This document shows, piece after piece, positions 1 through 8,961 of a DNA stretch of 41,481 nucleotides. Source of the DNA: RUG563 sp045589355. GTDB lineage: Bacteria; Bacillota; Clostridia; Christensenellales; Aristaeellaceae. The DNA lies in the NCBI GenBank assembly GCA_045589355.1, contig JAZNOW010000064.1, forward strand, positions 1-41,481. Direction: 5' to 3'. A model generated the notes under the pieces. It made no database searches, was not told where the DNA came from, and saw only the letters and a program-made list of their open reading frames with translations. How positions within the stretch are numbered: the stretch's first letter is position 1; every line of letters begins with the position of its first letter. Both the position numbers and the translations under genes were made by a program.

Positions 1-20
1 CTTGAAAACAAGATACCATT

Positions 21-136
<116 letters not shown>

Positions 137-144
137 TTCCAATA

Positions 145-170
145 GGAAACGAGGATAAAACCTCGTTTCC
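145..170 (+). other. Perfect hairpin between 5S rRNA and tRNA-Asn
   Basis: GGAAACGAGG (145-154) pairs perfectly with CCTCGTTTCC (161-170) around the loop ATAAAA. No U-run follows, so it is more likely an RNA-processing stem or transcript spacer than a terminator. The tRNA that follows has no promoter of its own that I can see, so it is probably co-transcribed with the rRNA. Confidence 0.6.
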
Positions 171-176
171 GCAATT

Positions 177-251
<75 letters not shown>

Positions 252-253
252 TA

Positions 254-281
254 AGAGAAGCTGAAAAGCTTCTCTTTTTTT
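254..281 (+). terminator. Rho-independent terminator of the rRNA/tRNA unit
   Basis: AGAGAAGCT (254-262) pairs with AGCTTCTCT (267-275) around a GAAA tetraloop and runs into seven T residues. It is a textbook intrinsic terminator. From here to 425 I see no gene; the only other structure is a 9-bp inverted repeat, ACAAAACCA (309-317) with TGGTTTTGT (352-360). Confidence 0.92.
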
Positions 282-425
282 GCGTTTACTGTTATGTTCT
301 GACGAAAAACAAAACCACCATTGCCTGTTATGATCCATTCTTATATTGCTTTGGTTTTGTAGCCGGAAAGGAGACCGTGCGATTCTCCTGTTGTTTATTT
401 GGAAGTATTTTGATCCGCAGGACGA

Positions 426-454
426 TTGCTGTAAAATGAAAACTATGCTATAAT
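426..454 (+). promoter_or_regulatory. Sigma-A type promoter of the WG-repeat gene
   Basis: -35 TTGCTG (426-431), a 17-bp spacer, and -10 TATAAT (449-454) preceded by TGC, that is an extended -10. The predicted start of transcription near 461 gives a 5' leader of only about 23 nt. Confidence 0.8.
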
Positions 455-483
455 GAGAAAAAAAGAACATAAGGGGTATGACC

Positions 484-2145
484 ATGAAAAAGGGTATTTT
501 TTGTTGTCTTCTGGTGCTTATTATGGTTTGCATGGCGTCTGTTTGTTATGCGGACGAAGCAGACTATACCATTGAAGCAGAAATGACCAAGCTGGCGTTT
601 GATACCTTTGCGACATGGAAAGATTTGACCAAGAATGAGGAGGACATGTATCGTTTTGTGGCGCTGACCCTGCGGGATGCAGACAATGGACTGGACGATC
701 ATGTATTCAACCTGGCGCTGCAGGATGAAGTGCTGTTTACCAACATGTCCGGCCTGCCTTTGGTGGTTTGCAAATCCAGCATTGAAAGGAAGAGTTATTG
801 GCTTTGCAACATGGGTGCCGATATCTCCGTTTATGTGCAGCAATATTATGAAACGGGCTATGAAGTATCCATGATGACGCAATACGGTATCTATGCGGAT
901 ACCCGGTTCATGGACATGAAGAAGCTGAGCGAAGCAATGAAGTGGAACCCGCCTTCTGCCGATTCCATGGTGGAAAGCAGTGATTATGAAGCCTTGTTCC
1001 GCAATGCGGACGACGTGTGGGCGTACCGTTGCGGCTGGTTCCCCTTCCAGCTGCAGGATCAGGGCGGCTTTATGAACGTGAAGGGCGAGTACATGACCGG
1101 CTGGAACTATGTGCAGGGCTTTGATGAATACGGTGTGGCCCTTGTGTACCGCGGCAACATGAGTAAATACACCCTCACCCATCCTGCCTATGACGAATCA
1201 TCCCTATTCGGGCTGATTGACGTAAACGGGGAAGAAGTGCTGCCCTGCGAATATAACAAGCTGACCACCCCTGCCTATGAAGGGGTGTACAAGCTGCGGA
1301 AGGAAACCAGCGGGAAATTCAGCCTGTTTGACGTGACCAGCCGCACCTTCATTGACGTTTCCGAATACGATTTTGTCAGCCACATCTGCGACGGCGGTAT
1401 GATTGCCGTTTTCCAGGGCGTTGTGACCGAAAGCGACCAGCCCAAGGAAGGCAAGTGGGGCTACATTGACAAAACCGGCAAGCTGGTGATTCCCCTTCAG
1501 TATGAGAAAGCCGATTACAGCTGGAGCGAAAGCGGCTATGCCTATGTGAAGATGAACGGCAAGTACGGGGCCATCGACCGCACCGGCAAGCTGTGCATTC
1601 CCTGCACCTGGGACAGCATTTCCATGGGCGATGGCCAGTATGCCCTGGGCAAGCGGGACGAAAAATACTACGTGATCGATATGAACGGTGCCATCGTGAG
1701 TGCAATTCAGCAAAAGAACGCGTACTTTGATTCGGCTGAAACGGTGTATGTGTATGATGATTATGACGTGCACCACCGGGCCATTCTGGACGTACAGGGC
1801 AATGTGATCATTGAAGGCGATTGGTATGGCATCGACCAGCGGGAGGAAAACCTTTTCTCCGTTTCCACCCGGGATATGCAGGCGAAAAAGAACAGCTACG
1901 GCATTTATGATGCTTCCGCCGGCAAGCTGATCGTGCCCATGGTGTACGATGAGATCAACTACACCCTCAGCGACAACCGGCGTTTGATGAAGCAGCTGGG
2001 ATACTATGGCTTTTTCGATGAAAACTTCCAGGTAACGATCCCCGCCCAGTATGAAGACGCTATTTCCTTCCGCGATGGCTATGCCGCCGTGAAGCTGAAT
2101 GGCCGCTGGCAGATCATCGATACGGAAGGCAATGTTGTTTACTGA
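484..2145 (+). CDS. Secreted WG-repeat protein
   Basis: Protein of 553 aa. Residues 1-23 form a signal peptide ending VCYA before DEAD, so it is exported. The second half (from about residue 240) carries at least six WG/KWG-type repeats, recognisable as short units such as KWGYIDKTGKLVIPLQYEKA and KYGAIDRTGKLCIP; such repeats form beta-sheet scaffolds of unknown ligand in many gut Firmicutes and Leptospira. The N-terminal 210 residues match nothing I know. An ATG six bases upstream (478) is in frame, but the ribosome binding site AAGGGG at 471-476 lies one base from it and seven from 484, so 484 is chosen. Monocistronic, with its own promoter and terminator. Function unknown. Confidence 0.85.
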   Translation: MKKGIFCCLLVLIMVCMASVCYADEADYTIEAEMTKLAFDTFATWKDLTKNEEDMYRFVALTLRDADNGLDDHVFNLALQDEVLFTNMSGLPLVVCKSSIERKSYWLCNMGADISVYVQQYYETGYEVSMMTQYGIYADTRFMDMKKLSEAMKWNPPSADSMVESSDYEALFRNADDVWAYRCGWFPFQLQDQGGFMNVKGEYMTGWNYVQGFDEYGVALVYRGNMSKYTLTHPAYDESSLFGLIDVNGEEVLPCEYNKLTTPAYEGVYKLRKETSGKFSLFDVTSRTFIDVSEYDFVSHICDGGMIAVFQGVVTESDQPKEGKWGYIDKTGKLVIPLQYEKADYSWSESGYAYVKMNGKYGAIDRTGKLCIPCTWDSISMGDGQYALGKRDEKYYVIDMNGAIVSAIQQKNAYFDSAETVYVYDDYDVHHRAILDVQGNVIIEGDWYGIDQREENLFSVSTRDMQAKKNSYGIYDASAGKLIVPMVYDEINYTLSDNRRLMKQLGYYGFFDENFQVTIPAQYEDAISFRDGYAAVKLNGRWQIIDTEGNVVY

Positions 2146-2221
2146 CCGGTAAGGCAAATCGAGCAGCTCTATGCGGAGCGAAGAGCCCATGGTTTTTCAG
2201 AACATGTTTCACAGCGAAAAC

Positions 2222-2256
2222 AAACGGGCGTCCGCCATCCGGATGCTCGTTTTCTT
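2222..2256 (+). terminator. Terminator after the WG-repeat gene
   Basis: AAACGGGCGTCCG (2222-2234) pairs with CGGATGCTCGTTT (2240-2252) through 13 bp with two G-U pairs, loop CCATC, then TTTTCTT. Its 3' arm shares GGATGCTCGTTT with the hairpin at 11354-11388. The rest of the 228-bp gap to 2374 shows no gene. Confidence 0.75.
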
Positions 2257-2373
2257 GTGGATGGGGGAATTTCTTCCGGAACAGGGATGCAAGGAAAATT
2301 TTCTTTAGCCGGCAGGAAAGCGGCCTTTTGCGGATAATAACAGTATTCCAAACAAAAGGAAGGGGGCTTCAAA

Positions 2374-3072
2374 ATGATCTATGTGATGAGCGACCTTCAC
2401 GGGGAATACGGCAAATACCTGGAAATGCTGGAAAAGATCGGCTTTTGTGATGAGGATACCCTCTACATTCTGGGGGACGCGGTGGACCGGGGGCCGGAGC
2501 CCATTCCCCTTTTGCAGCACATGATGGCCCGGGAGAATGTGTATTTTCTCATGGGCAATCATGAGGGCATGGCGCTGCATGTGCTGGAAAAGCTGAATGT
2601 GGAAGTGACGGCGGAAAATGCTCAAAGCCATCTGGATGCGCAATGGATGGAGAAGATCCTGGAATGGCAGCTGAACGGCGGGGATGTGACCCTGCGCCAG
2701 TTCCGCCACCTGTCCGCCGAAGAAAGACAGGACGTGCTGGATTACCTGGCCGATGCGCCGCTGTATGCGGTGGTGGAAGCGGGGGGCAAAACCTTTGTGC
2801 TGGTGCATGCCGGGCTGGGCAATTTCCGGAAGGGAAAGAAGCTGCGGGAATACACCTTTGAAGAGATGACCTGCATGCGGCCGCGCCTTGAAAGGCCCTG
2901 CTTTGATGATCCGGACGTGTACGTTGTCTGCGGACACACTCCCACCCTGTCCATGACCGGCAGGGCGGAAATGTATGCATCGAATAACCACCTGATCATC
3001 GATTGCGGCGCGGCATACGGCGGCAGGCTGTGCTGCCTGTGCCTGGATAACGGAAAAGCGTTTTATGTGTGA
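2374..3072 (+). CDS. PPP-family metallophosphoesterase (protein phosphatase)
   Basis: A 232-aa cytoplasmic phosphatase of the calcineurin/PPP superfamily, close in size to lambda-type and PrpE-like bacterial Ser/Thr phosphatases. The signature blocks are all present: MSDLHGEYGKY (D7, H9; the usual GDxHG has S in place of G), LGDAVDRGP (residues 33-41), MGNHEG (60-65), VLVHAGL (H145) and VCGHTPT (H188). These supply the two-metal site. The start follows GGAAGGGGG with seven to eight bases of spacing. It stands alone between two terminators, so context does not name the substrate; protein phosphoserine/threonine or Ap4A-type nucleotides are both possible. Confidence 0.85.
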   Translation: MIYVMSDLHGEYGKYLEMLEKIGFCDEDTLYILGDAVDRGPEPIPLLQHMMARENVYFLMGNHEGMALHVLEKLNVEVTAENAQSHLDAQWMEKILEWQLNGGDVTLRQFRHLSAEERQDVLDYLADAPLYAVVEAGGKTFVLVHAGLGNFRKGKKLREYTFEEMTCMRPRLERPCFDDPDVYVVCGHTPTLSMTGRAEMYASNNHLIIDCGAAYGGRLCCLCLDNGKAFYV

Positions 3073-3079
3073 CAGAAAG

Positions 3080-3107
3080 CACCGGAAAGGGAAATCCGGT
3101 GTTTTTT
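3080..3107 (+). terminator. Terminator after the phosphatase gene
   Basis: CACCGGA (3080-3086) pairs with TCCGGTG (3095-3101) and is followed by six T residues. Confidence 0.9.
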
Positions 3108-3121
3108 CGCTTGGATGCACC

Positions 3122-3150
3122 TTGTATGTACCGGGAAAAAATGCTATAAT
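3122..3150 (+). promoter_or_regulatory. Promoter of the GH4 / nucleoside hydrolase operon
   Basis: -35 TTGTAT (3122-3127), 17-bp spacer, extended -10 TGCTATAAT (TATAAT at 3145-3150). It drives the five-gene run that follows; no other promoter is evident before 8858. Confidence 0.8.
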
Positions 3151-3203
3151 CGGGGCAAGCGAAACAGAATAAAATACCATGGCCATAAAAAGGAGAAAGA
3201 TGC

Positions 3204-4721
3204 ATGGACAAGAAGTTCAAAATCGCATTCATTGGCGCCGGTTCCATCGGTTTTACCCGCAACCTGCTGACGGACCTGCTTTCCGTGCCGGAATTTCAGC
3301 ACATTGACGTTGCGTTCATGGATATCAACCCCCGGAACCTGGACATGGTGTACCAGCTGTGCCAGCGGGATATTGAGGCCAACGGGCTGGATATCAAAAT
3401 CCAGGCAACATTGGACCGGCGGGAAGCACTGAAGGACGCCCGGTACGTGATCGACTGCGCCCGCATCGGCCTGCTGGATGCCTTTGAACTGGATGTGAAC
3501 ATCCCCCTCAAATACGGCGTGGACCAGTGCGTGGGGGATACCCTGTGCGCCGGGGGCATCATGTATGCCCAGCGGGATATTGCCATGCTGAAGGAAATGT
3601 GCCGGGATATTCATGAGGTGGCCGAGCCCGGCTGCATGCTGCTCAACTATACCAACCCCAACGCCATGGTCACCTGGTATTGCAACAAATACGGCAAGGT
3701 GCCCACGGTGGGCCTGTGCCACGGGGTGCAGGGCGGGCATCACCTGATCGCCAAAGTGCTGGGCTATGAGCAGAAGGATATCGATATCGTCTGCGCCGGC
3801 ATCAACCATATGACCTGGTATCTGTCCATCAAGCATAACGGGGAAGAGCTGAACGGCAAACTGCTGGATGCGCTGATGGCGGACGAAAAACTGTCCAAAA
3901 CGGAAAAAGTGCGCATTGATATGATGAAGCGCTTTGGCTATTTTTGCACCGAATCCAACGGCCACCTGTCCGAATATGTGCCGTGGTACCGCAAGCGCCC
4001 CGACGAAATTCTGGACTGGATCCAGCTGGGGCTGTGGATCGACGGCGAAACCGGCGGCTATCTCAGGGTGTGCACCGAAGGGCGCAACTGGTTTGAAACG
4101 GATTTCCCCAACTGGCTCAAGGAGCCGCCCAAGGTGTACGATTATGAAAAGCGGGGCCAGGAGCACGGCAGCTACATCATCGAAGCCATCGAAACGGGCC
4201 GGGTGTACCGGGGCCATTTCAATGTGGTGAACAACGGCTGCATCACCAACCTGCCCAGCGATTGTGTGGTGGAAGTGCCGGGCTTTGTGGATACTTTCGG
4301 CATCAATATCCCGGTGCTGGGGGATCTGCCCCTGGGCTGTGCCGCCTGCTGCCAGTCAAACATTACGGTGCAGCGGCTGGCCATGGAAGCCGGCGCCCAT
4401 GGGGATATCAACCTGCTTCGCCAGGCCATGATGATGGATCCTTTGGTGGGTGCAGTGTGCAACACCAACGAGATCTGGCAGATGACGGATGAAATGCTCA
4501 TCGCCCAGGCCCAGTGGCTGCCCCAGTATGCGGAGGAAATTGAAAGGGCCAGGGAACGCTGGGCCAAGGCGGAAAAGGAAGGCACCCTCATTCCCCCCAT
4601 TGTGACGGAAGGGGCTGCCCGGGTGCATGTAAAGACGGTGGAGGAAATGGCCGCCGATAAGGAAGCCGCCCGGAAAAACGCCGCCGAAGCGGACAAGGGC
4701 CAGGAACGCACGGCGGACTGA
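3204..4721 (+). CDS. GH4 glycosidase, MelA-like (alpha-galactosidase or alpha-glucosidase)
   Basis: A 505-aa enzyme of glycoside hydrolase family 4, whose members use NAD+ and a divalent metal to cleave by oxidation-elimination. Visible are the Rossmann motif IGAGSIGF (residues 10-17), GDTLCAGG (111-118), NYTNPNAM (148-155), the metal ligands C172-H173 in LCHGVQG, and AGINHM (H202). Whole-length similarity is best to MelA alpha-galactosidases (the blocks TESNGHLSEYVPWY and NLPSDCVVEVPGF). However the substrate motif reads CHGV, whereas MelA enzymes I recall have CHSV and alpha-glucosidases CHGx, so the sugar is open. A charged Ala/Lys/Glu tail of about 50 residues extends past the usual C-terminus. 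First gene of the operon. Confidence 0.85.
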   Translation: MDKKFKIAFIGAGSIGFTRNLLTDLLSVPEFQHIDVAFMDINPRNLDMVYQLCQRDIEANGLDIKIQATLDRREALKDARYVIDCARIGLLDAFELDVNIPLKYGVDQCVGDTLCAGGIMYAQRDIAMLKEMCRDIHEVAEPGCMLLNYTNPNAMVTWYCNKYGKVPTVGLCHGVQGGHHLIAKVLGYEQKDIDIVCAGINHMTWYLSIKHNGEELNGKLLDALMADEKLSKTEKVRIDMMKRFGYFCTESNGHLSEYVPWYRKRPDEILDWIQLGLWIDGETGGYLRVCTEGRNWFETDFPNWLKEPPKVYDYEKRGQEHGSYIIEAIETGRVYRGHFNVVNNGCITNLPSDCVVEVPGFVDTFGINIPVLGDLPLGCAACCQSNITVQRLAMEAGAHGDINLLRQAMMMDPLVGAVCNTNEIWQMTDEMLIAQAQWLPQYAEEIERARERWAKAEKEGTLIPPIVTEGAARVHVKTVEEMAADKEAARKNAAEADKGQERTAD

Positions 4722-4754
4722 AAACATGAAAAAGCATAAACAGGGTAATGGAGT

Positions 4755-6032
4755 ATGAGCAAACAAGAGGAAAGAATCATCCAGTATCTACGTGACAAAT
4801 GGCATCGCACCTGGGCGGAGGAAACCCCCTATTTTGAAGTGACCAGGGAAAGCCTTCGGGGCTATGTGGTCAAGGAATTTGAAGAGTATGACAGCACGTT
4901 CAATCGCTATGATACCATCATACAACGCTACTCCATTTCCCTGTCCCCGCAGGAAACGGAGGAACTGTATGCAATGGTCCGGGAGATGTTCCGGCCCGGG
5001 GCTGCTGAAACCAGTATTCTGGATGAGATGAAGGCATTAGCGATGCGCGCCCTGGCAAAGAAGCCCTTTGGCCCGGAACGCAGGGAACGAACCTTCAATA
5101 AAATTTTCTATCTGTTGTTGCTTATTGTTTTGCTGATTGCGTTGACGAAAAATGCAGACATAAGCAAGACACAGTCTTCCCGGAAAGAAATGACCCCGTC
5201 GGATGAGGTTTCTTATCTGATCAGCAGCGATATGACCTCCGAAGAAATGGAAAAATCCATTGCCATGCTGGAGGAGATGGGACAGCAGGAAGCGTTCAGC
5301 TGCATGGAACGTGAACTGAGCGTGTTTACGATAAAATCCACCCGAGGGCTGAAGCTTGATAAGCGCTATGATGAAAATCATCCGTTGCATGGCTTGCCTG
5401 AGGGGGCTACGATCAACGCCCGGTATTTGGAAGCACCCATGAAGGTGATCCTGGCATTGGAGGAAAAAGGCTTTTTCACCAGGGAGCAGTTCCTTTCCCT
5501 TGCAAACACTTTTTTCACCCGTTATCTGATGGGGGAAAACGGCTTTGGCGAGGAGGGCACGCAAATCTTTCTGGAAGCGGCCGGGCGTCTGACGGATGAA
5601 GAGTTTCGGGTCCTCTTTTCCCAAAGTCATTTGATCGGCCGTCTGCCAAAGAACATGCCTTCCGGTGTTGCCCTCCGCATTGCACCGGAGGAGGTGCTCT
5701 ATGGAACATGGGTTTTGTATGCCGGCGGGCAGGTGGCCCCGGAGGTGTTGCAATTTCGCAAAACCGGGGTGGGCACCGCATCTGCGTTGCCGGAAGACAG
5801 CCAGGAAGAATGGCTGAAGGGCGGCAAACTGGACGAAAGCCGGTTGGCGGACAAAACCCCCTTCGCCTGGCGCATGACAAAGGAAGAGGATGCGTATTGC
5901 CTGGTGCTGAACATGAAGGGGGAAACCCGCTTCCTTTTCCTTTACGAAGAGAACATGGAAAACACCGGTCTGCCCGGCTTCACCCTGCAAACGGAAAACG
6001 GCAGCGGCGGCTGGGTGAAAGCAAGCGAATAA
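4755..6032 (+). CDS. Hypothetical single-span membrane protein
   Basis: I do not recognise a family. The 425-aa product has an acidic, helical N-terminal part of about 110 residues facing the cytoplasm, a basic patch (RRERTFNK, 109-116), one strongly hydrophobic segment at about 117-131 (IFYLLLLIVLLIAL), and a C-terminal part of about 290 residues that by the positive-inside rule lies outside. No signal peptide, no cysteine pattern and no catalytic motif stand out. It begins 33 bp after the GH4 gene and precedes the nucleoside hydrolase by 14 bp, so it is co-transcribed with them. Its job in the operon is unknown; an anchored partner for the secreted product encoded at 7803 is only a guess. 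Confidence 0.7.
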   Translation: MSKQEERIIQYLRDKWHRTWAEETPYFEVTRESLRGYVVKEFEEYDSTFNRYDTIIQRYSISLSPQETEELYAMVREMFRPGAAETSILDEMKALAMRALAKKPFGPERRERTFNKIFYLLLLIVLLIALTKNADISKTQSSRKEMTPSDEVSYLISSDMTSEEMEKSIAMLEEMGQQEAFSCMERELSVFTIKSTRGLKLDKRYDENHPLHGLPEGATINARYLEAPMKVILALEEKGFFTREQFLSLANTFFTRYLMGENGFGEEGTQIFLEAAGRLTDEEFRVLFSQSHLIGRLPKNMPSGVALRIAPEEVLYGTWVLYAGGQVAPEVLQFRKTGVGTASALPEDSQEEWLKGGKLDESRLADKTPFAWRMTKEEDAYCLVLNMKGETRFLFLYEENMENTGLPGFTLQTENGSGGWVKASE

Positions 6033-6046
6033 GGAGAATGGATGGC

Positions 6047-6937
6047 ATGCTGCAATACGAAGTGCCGGAATACAAGAAGATCCGGGTGATCGTGGATACC
6101 GACGCCGCCTGTGAGGCGGACGATCCTTTTGCCATTGCCCAGGCGCTGATGACGAAGAAATTTGTGATCAGGGCTTTGTTTGCCGAACAGTTCGGCGGGC
6201 CCGAAACCACTGCACGCAGCTATGACGAAATCAAAACCGTGCTTGCCTGCATGGAGATGGACGTGCCCGTGTACATGGGCGAGGAAGGCCCCCTTGCACT
6301 AACCCGGGAAAAGCCCCTGTCCCCGGCGGCGGAATTTCTCATTCAGGAAGCACTGCGGCCGGATGAAAAGCCCCTGTTTGTTTTGTGCCTGGGTGCCATC
6401 ACCAATGTGGCAAGGGCCATGCAGGCATGCCCCGAAATCCGGGAGAAAATGACGGTGGTGTGGATCGCCGGCCAGGATATGGACCGGCCCAACCCCGCTT
6501 TGCGGGAGTTCAACTCCGGCAACGATATCGAGGCGGCCAATTATGTGCTGCAAAGCGGCGTGGAATTGTGGCTCATTCCCATTCCCGCCTACGGCGGCAT
6601 GCGCATCGGCCTGGCGGAGATCCAGCGGCGTATTGCCCCCTGCGGCAAAATCGGCCGGCATCTGTTTGAAAACATGGTGCACTACAACCTTTCCCCCCAT
6701 GCCGGCTGGACGGCAGGGGAAAGCTGGACGCTGGGGGATAACCCCGCCGTGGGCGTGGCCATGGATCCTTCCTGCGGCACCTTCACCCTGCGCCATGCCC
6801 CCATCGTGAACGAAAACACCACCTGCACCGAAAACCCCGCCGCCCCCTTCATCCGGGTGTATGAGCGGGTGGACAGCCGCTTTGTGCTGGAGGATCTGAT
6901 GGCCAAGCTGGAGCTGTTGTACGGAGAAAAGGCATGA
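6047..6937 (+). CDS. Nucleoside hydrolase-like protein (IunH superfamily)
   Basis: A 296-aa protein of the inosine-uridine nucleoside N-ribohydrolase fold, which hydrolyses the N-glycosidic bond of ribonucleosides. The Ca2+ site VIVDTDAACEADDPFAIA (14-31) has aspartates 17, 19, 25 and 26. The gap before the DD pair is two residues longer than in classical DTDPGxDD enzymes, matching the DTDANNExDD subgroup. Also present are LCLGAITNVA and the ligand block REFNSGNDIEAANYV. An ATG at 6038 is in frame but sits one base after AAGGAG (6031-6036); 6047 has a spacing of ten and is preferred. It overlaps the next gene by four bases. The true substrate in this subgroup is uncertain. Confidence 0.8.
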   Translation: MLQYEVPEYKKIRVIVDTDAACEADDPFAIAQALMTKKFVIRALFAEQFGGPETTARSYDEIKTVLACMEMDVPVYMGEEGPLALTREKPLSPAAEFLIQEALRPDEKPLFVLCLGAITNVARAMQACPEIREKMTVVWIAGQDMDRPNPALREFNSGNDIEAANYVLQSGVELWLIPIPAYGGMRIGLAEIQRRIAPCGKIGRHLFENMVHYNLSPHAGWTAGESWTLGDNPAVGVAMDPSCGTFTLRHAPIVNENTTCTENPAAPFIRVYERVDSRFVLEDLMAKLELLYGEKA

Positions 6938-7806
6938 TCCGCATCCGCAATTTGCTGGGGGAGGGGCTGCAGGCATTTGAAAACGGCCAATTTTCCCTGG
7001 AAAAATGGACGGCTTCCATTCAGCTTTTGCAGCCCGGCTGCGAAGAAATGTTCCTTTCCGACGTAAAAGCCTGCCTGGACAGCGGCCGGTACACCTGGGA
7101 AAAGGATTTTTTGCCCGTGCTGGAAGCGGTGCCCGGCCATGCGGGGCTCATGGAACTGGAAGAAAACTTCCGGGCCCTGACGGAAGGGCTGGAGGAAAAA
7201 ATGCTGGCCCGGTTCGGCCGGGGGCTGGACGTGGACCTTGTTTTGTACCTGGGCCTTTGCAACGGCGCCGGCTGGGTGGAAGAAATGGACGGCCGCATGG
7301 CGGTATTGCTTGGCGCAGAAAAAATACTGGAGCTTGGCTGGCAGCACCGGCAGGATATGCTGGGGCTGATCTACCACGAGCTGGGCCATGTGTATCAGGC
7401 CCGGTGGGGCACCCTGGAAAGGCAGATAAGCGCCCCCGAAAAGCAGTTTGTGTGGCAATTGTTCACCGAGGGCGTTGCCATGGTGTTTGAGCAGGAGCTG
7501 GTGGGGGACGACGCCTTTTTCCACCAGGACAGGGAGGGGTGGAAAGAATGGTGCGACGCCCGGTTTGACTGCATCCTGGCCGATTTCTGTGCCGATCTGC
7601 CCTCCATGACGAAACAGAACCAGCGCTATTTCGGCGACTGGGTGCGCTACCTTGGCAAGGGCGACGTGGGGTATTATCTGGGTGCCCGTTTTGTAAGGCG
7701 GCTGATGGAAAGCACGCCCTTTGACCGGCTGATCGGCCTGGATGAAGAAGATGTGTATGCGCTGTTTTTGCGTTTTGCGAAGGAGAGAGAAGGGAGAAAA
7801 ACATGA
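6934..7806 (+). CDS. Predicted zinc metallopeptidase (HELGH)
   Basis: Cytoplasmic protein of 290 aa without signal peptide. It contains a gluzincin-type motif YHELGHV (HELGH at 148-152) and, 26 residues later, FTEGVAMVFE, whose E179 is well placed as the third zinc ligand. A later block (DVGYYLGARFVRRLM) resembles the GYxxG region of DUF2268-like predicted Zn-proteases, but I cannot assign the family firmly. The start codon overlaps the previous stop (ATGA, 6934-6937) and its own stop overlaps the next start, so translation is coupled on both sides. Activity and target are inferred from the motif only. Confidence 0.7.
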   Translation: MIRIRNLLGEGLQAFENGQFSLEKWTASIQLLQPGCEEMFLSDVKACLDSGRYTWEKDFLPVLEAVPGHAGLMELEENFRALTEGLEEKMLARFGRGLDVDLVLYLGLCNGAGWVEEMDGRMAVLLGAEKILELGWQHRQDMLGLIYHELGHVYQARWGTLERQISAPEKQFVWQLFTEGVAMVFEQELVGDDAFFHQDREGWKEWCDARFDCILADFCADLPSMTKQNQRYFGDWVRYLGKGDVGYYLGARFVRRLMESTPFDRLIGLDEEDVYALFLRFAKEREGRKT

Positions 7807-8858
7807 AAGAAGCGAGTTGGAAAAAAATTGTGGCCCTGTGTGCCTGCCTGTTTCTGCTGCTGTGCGCATCCTCCGCTGCGGCGGAAAACGTGATGGGGGT
7901 GCAGGTGGGCGTGCCGTTTCAGGTGGGCGTGATGCTGGATGCCCCCGTCAGTGCCGGCGAAGTGACGGTGCATTTTGCCTTCCTGCCTCTGGACGGCTCC
8001 GGGGCGTATGCCATGCGCCTTGTGGATGCGGTGCCCAAGCCCGGCTGCAGCCAGCAGGTGCAGGAGAAAAGCATTACCCTCTGGTCCGGCAGCGGCTTTG
8101 ACGCCGGCTGGCTGTGCAGCCTCACCTTCTGCCTGGATGCCTATGCAACCAATGCCCAGGGCTTTTTGCCCTATTGCGTTATGGCAAACGGCCAGGAAGT
8201 GGCGGGGGATTACGTGCTTTTGCAGGTGGGGGGCCAGGGGCTGTATGCGCCTGCGGTTTCCGTGGGGGATACCCTCACCCTGGGCACCTACGAGCAGGAT
8301 AACAACATCTACAACGGCAAAGAACCCATTGTGTGGAGGGTGCTGGCGGTGGAAGGCGGCCGGGCACTGGTGATAAGCGACAAGGTGCTGGACCAGAACC
8401 ATTACCATCCCCAGCAGACGGCGGTCACCTGGGAAACATGCTGGATGCGCCAGTGGCTCAACGGCGAATTTTTCGCTTCTTCCTTCACCCCCCAGGAACA
8501 GAGCCGGGTGCTGCTTGCCAATGTGCCCGGCCATGTCAGCCCCTATTACAACACCGAATCCTCCTTAAAGAGCGTGGGCAATGATACCCAGGACAGGGTG
8601 TTCCTGCTCAGCGCGGTGGAGGCCAACCTGTACTTTGCCGATAACAAGGCCCGCATTGCCTACCCCACCCAGTACCTGGCGGCAAAGGATCAGGACATTG
8701 AAAGCACCGCACAGCCGGCGGACTGGCTCATGCGCCAGCCCCACAAGCACCGCACCAACACCGCCTGCGTCAGCGACAAAGGCGCCACCAGCAACGGCGT
8801 GAACGTGAGCCACGCCCGCTCCGGCATCCGGCCGGCTATGTGGGTGAGCCTGCCCTGA
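7803..8858 (+). CDS. Secreted protein with C-terminal DUF6273 domain
   Basis: A 351-aa exported protein. The signal peptide (residues 1-27) ends ASSAAA before ENV. Residues of about 30-145 look like a beta-rich, immunoglobulin-like or cohesin-like domain. Residues of about 152-350 form a DUF6273 domain, with the typical opening GDTLTLGTYEQDNN, the EPIVWRVLAVEGGRALVIS strand and the late SGIRPAMWVSL signature. DUF6273 is frequent in surface proteins of gut Clostridia and has no assigned function. It is the last gene of the operon that starts at 3204, with a four-base overlap to the peptidase-like gene. Domain call fairly secure, function unknown. Confidence 0.78.
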   Translation: MKEASWKKIVALCACLFLLLCASSAAAENVMGVQVGVPFQVGVMLDAPVSAGEVTVHFAFLPLDGSGAYAMRLVDAVPKPGCSQQVQEKSITLWSGSGFDAGWLCSLTFCLDAYATNAQGFLPYCVMANGQEVAGDYVLLQVGGQGLYAPAVSVGDTLTLGTYEQDNNIYNGKEPIVWRVLAVEGGRALVISDKVLDQNHYHPQQTAVTWETCWMRQWLNGEFFASSFTPQEQSRVLLANVPGHVSPYYNTESSLKSVGNDTQDRVFLLSAVEANLYFADNKARIAYPTQYLAAKDQDIESTAQPADWLMRQPHKHRTNTACVSDKGATSNGVNVSHARSGIRPAMWVSLP

Positions 8859-8961
8859 GGCAAAGGAAATGGGAACGCCGGCAGGAAAGAGGCAGCACGC
8901 GTCGAATATGGAAAGCAATGACAATTTTATACTGCGTACGCAAGCAAAAGGAGAGAGAACC

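Noticed and set aside
309..360. 9-bp inverted repeat ACAAAACCA/TGGTTTTGT with a 34-base loop as an operator or insertion-element end
   Set aside because: Single occurrence, no flanking duplication, no gene between the arms and too far from the 449 promoter to judge.
5708..6046. N-terminal extension of the nucleoside hydrolase frame
   Set aside because: It overlaps the 4755 gene in another frame, is arginine-rich and non-homologous; the conserved domain and ribosome binding site place the start at 6047.
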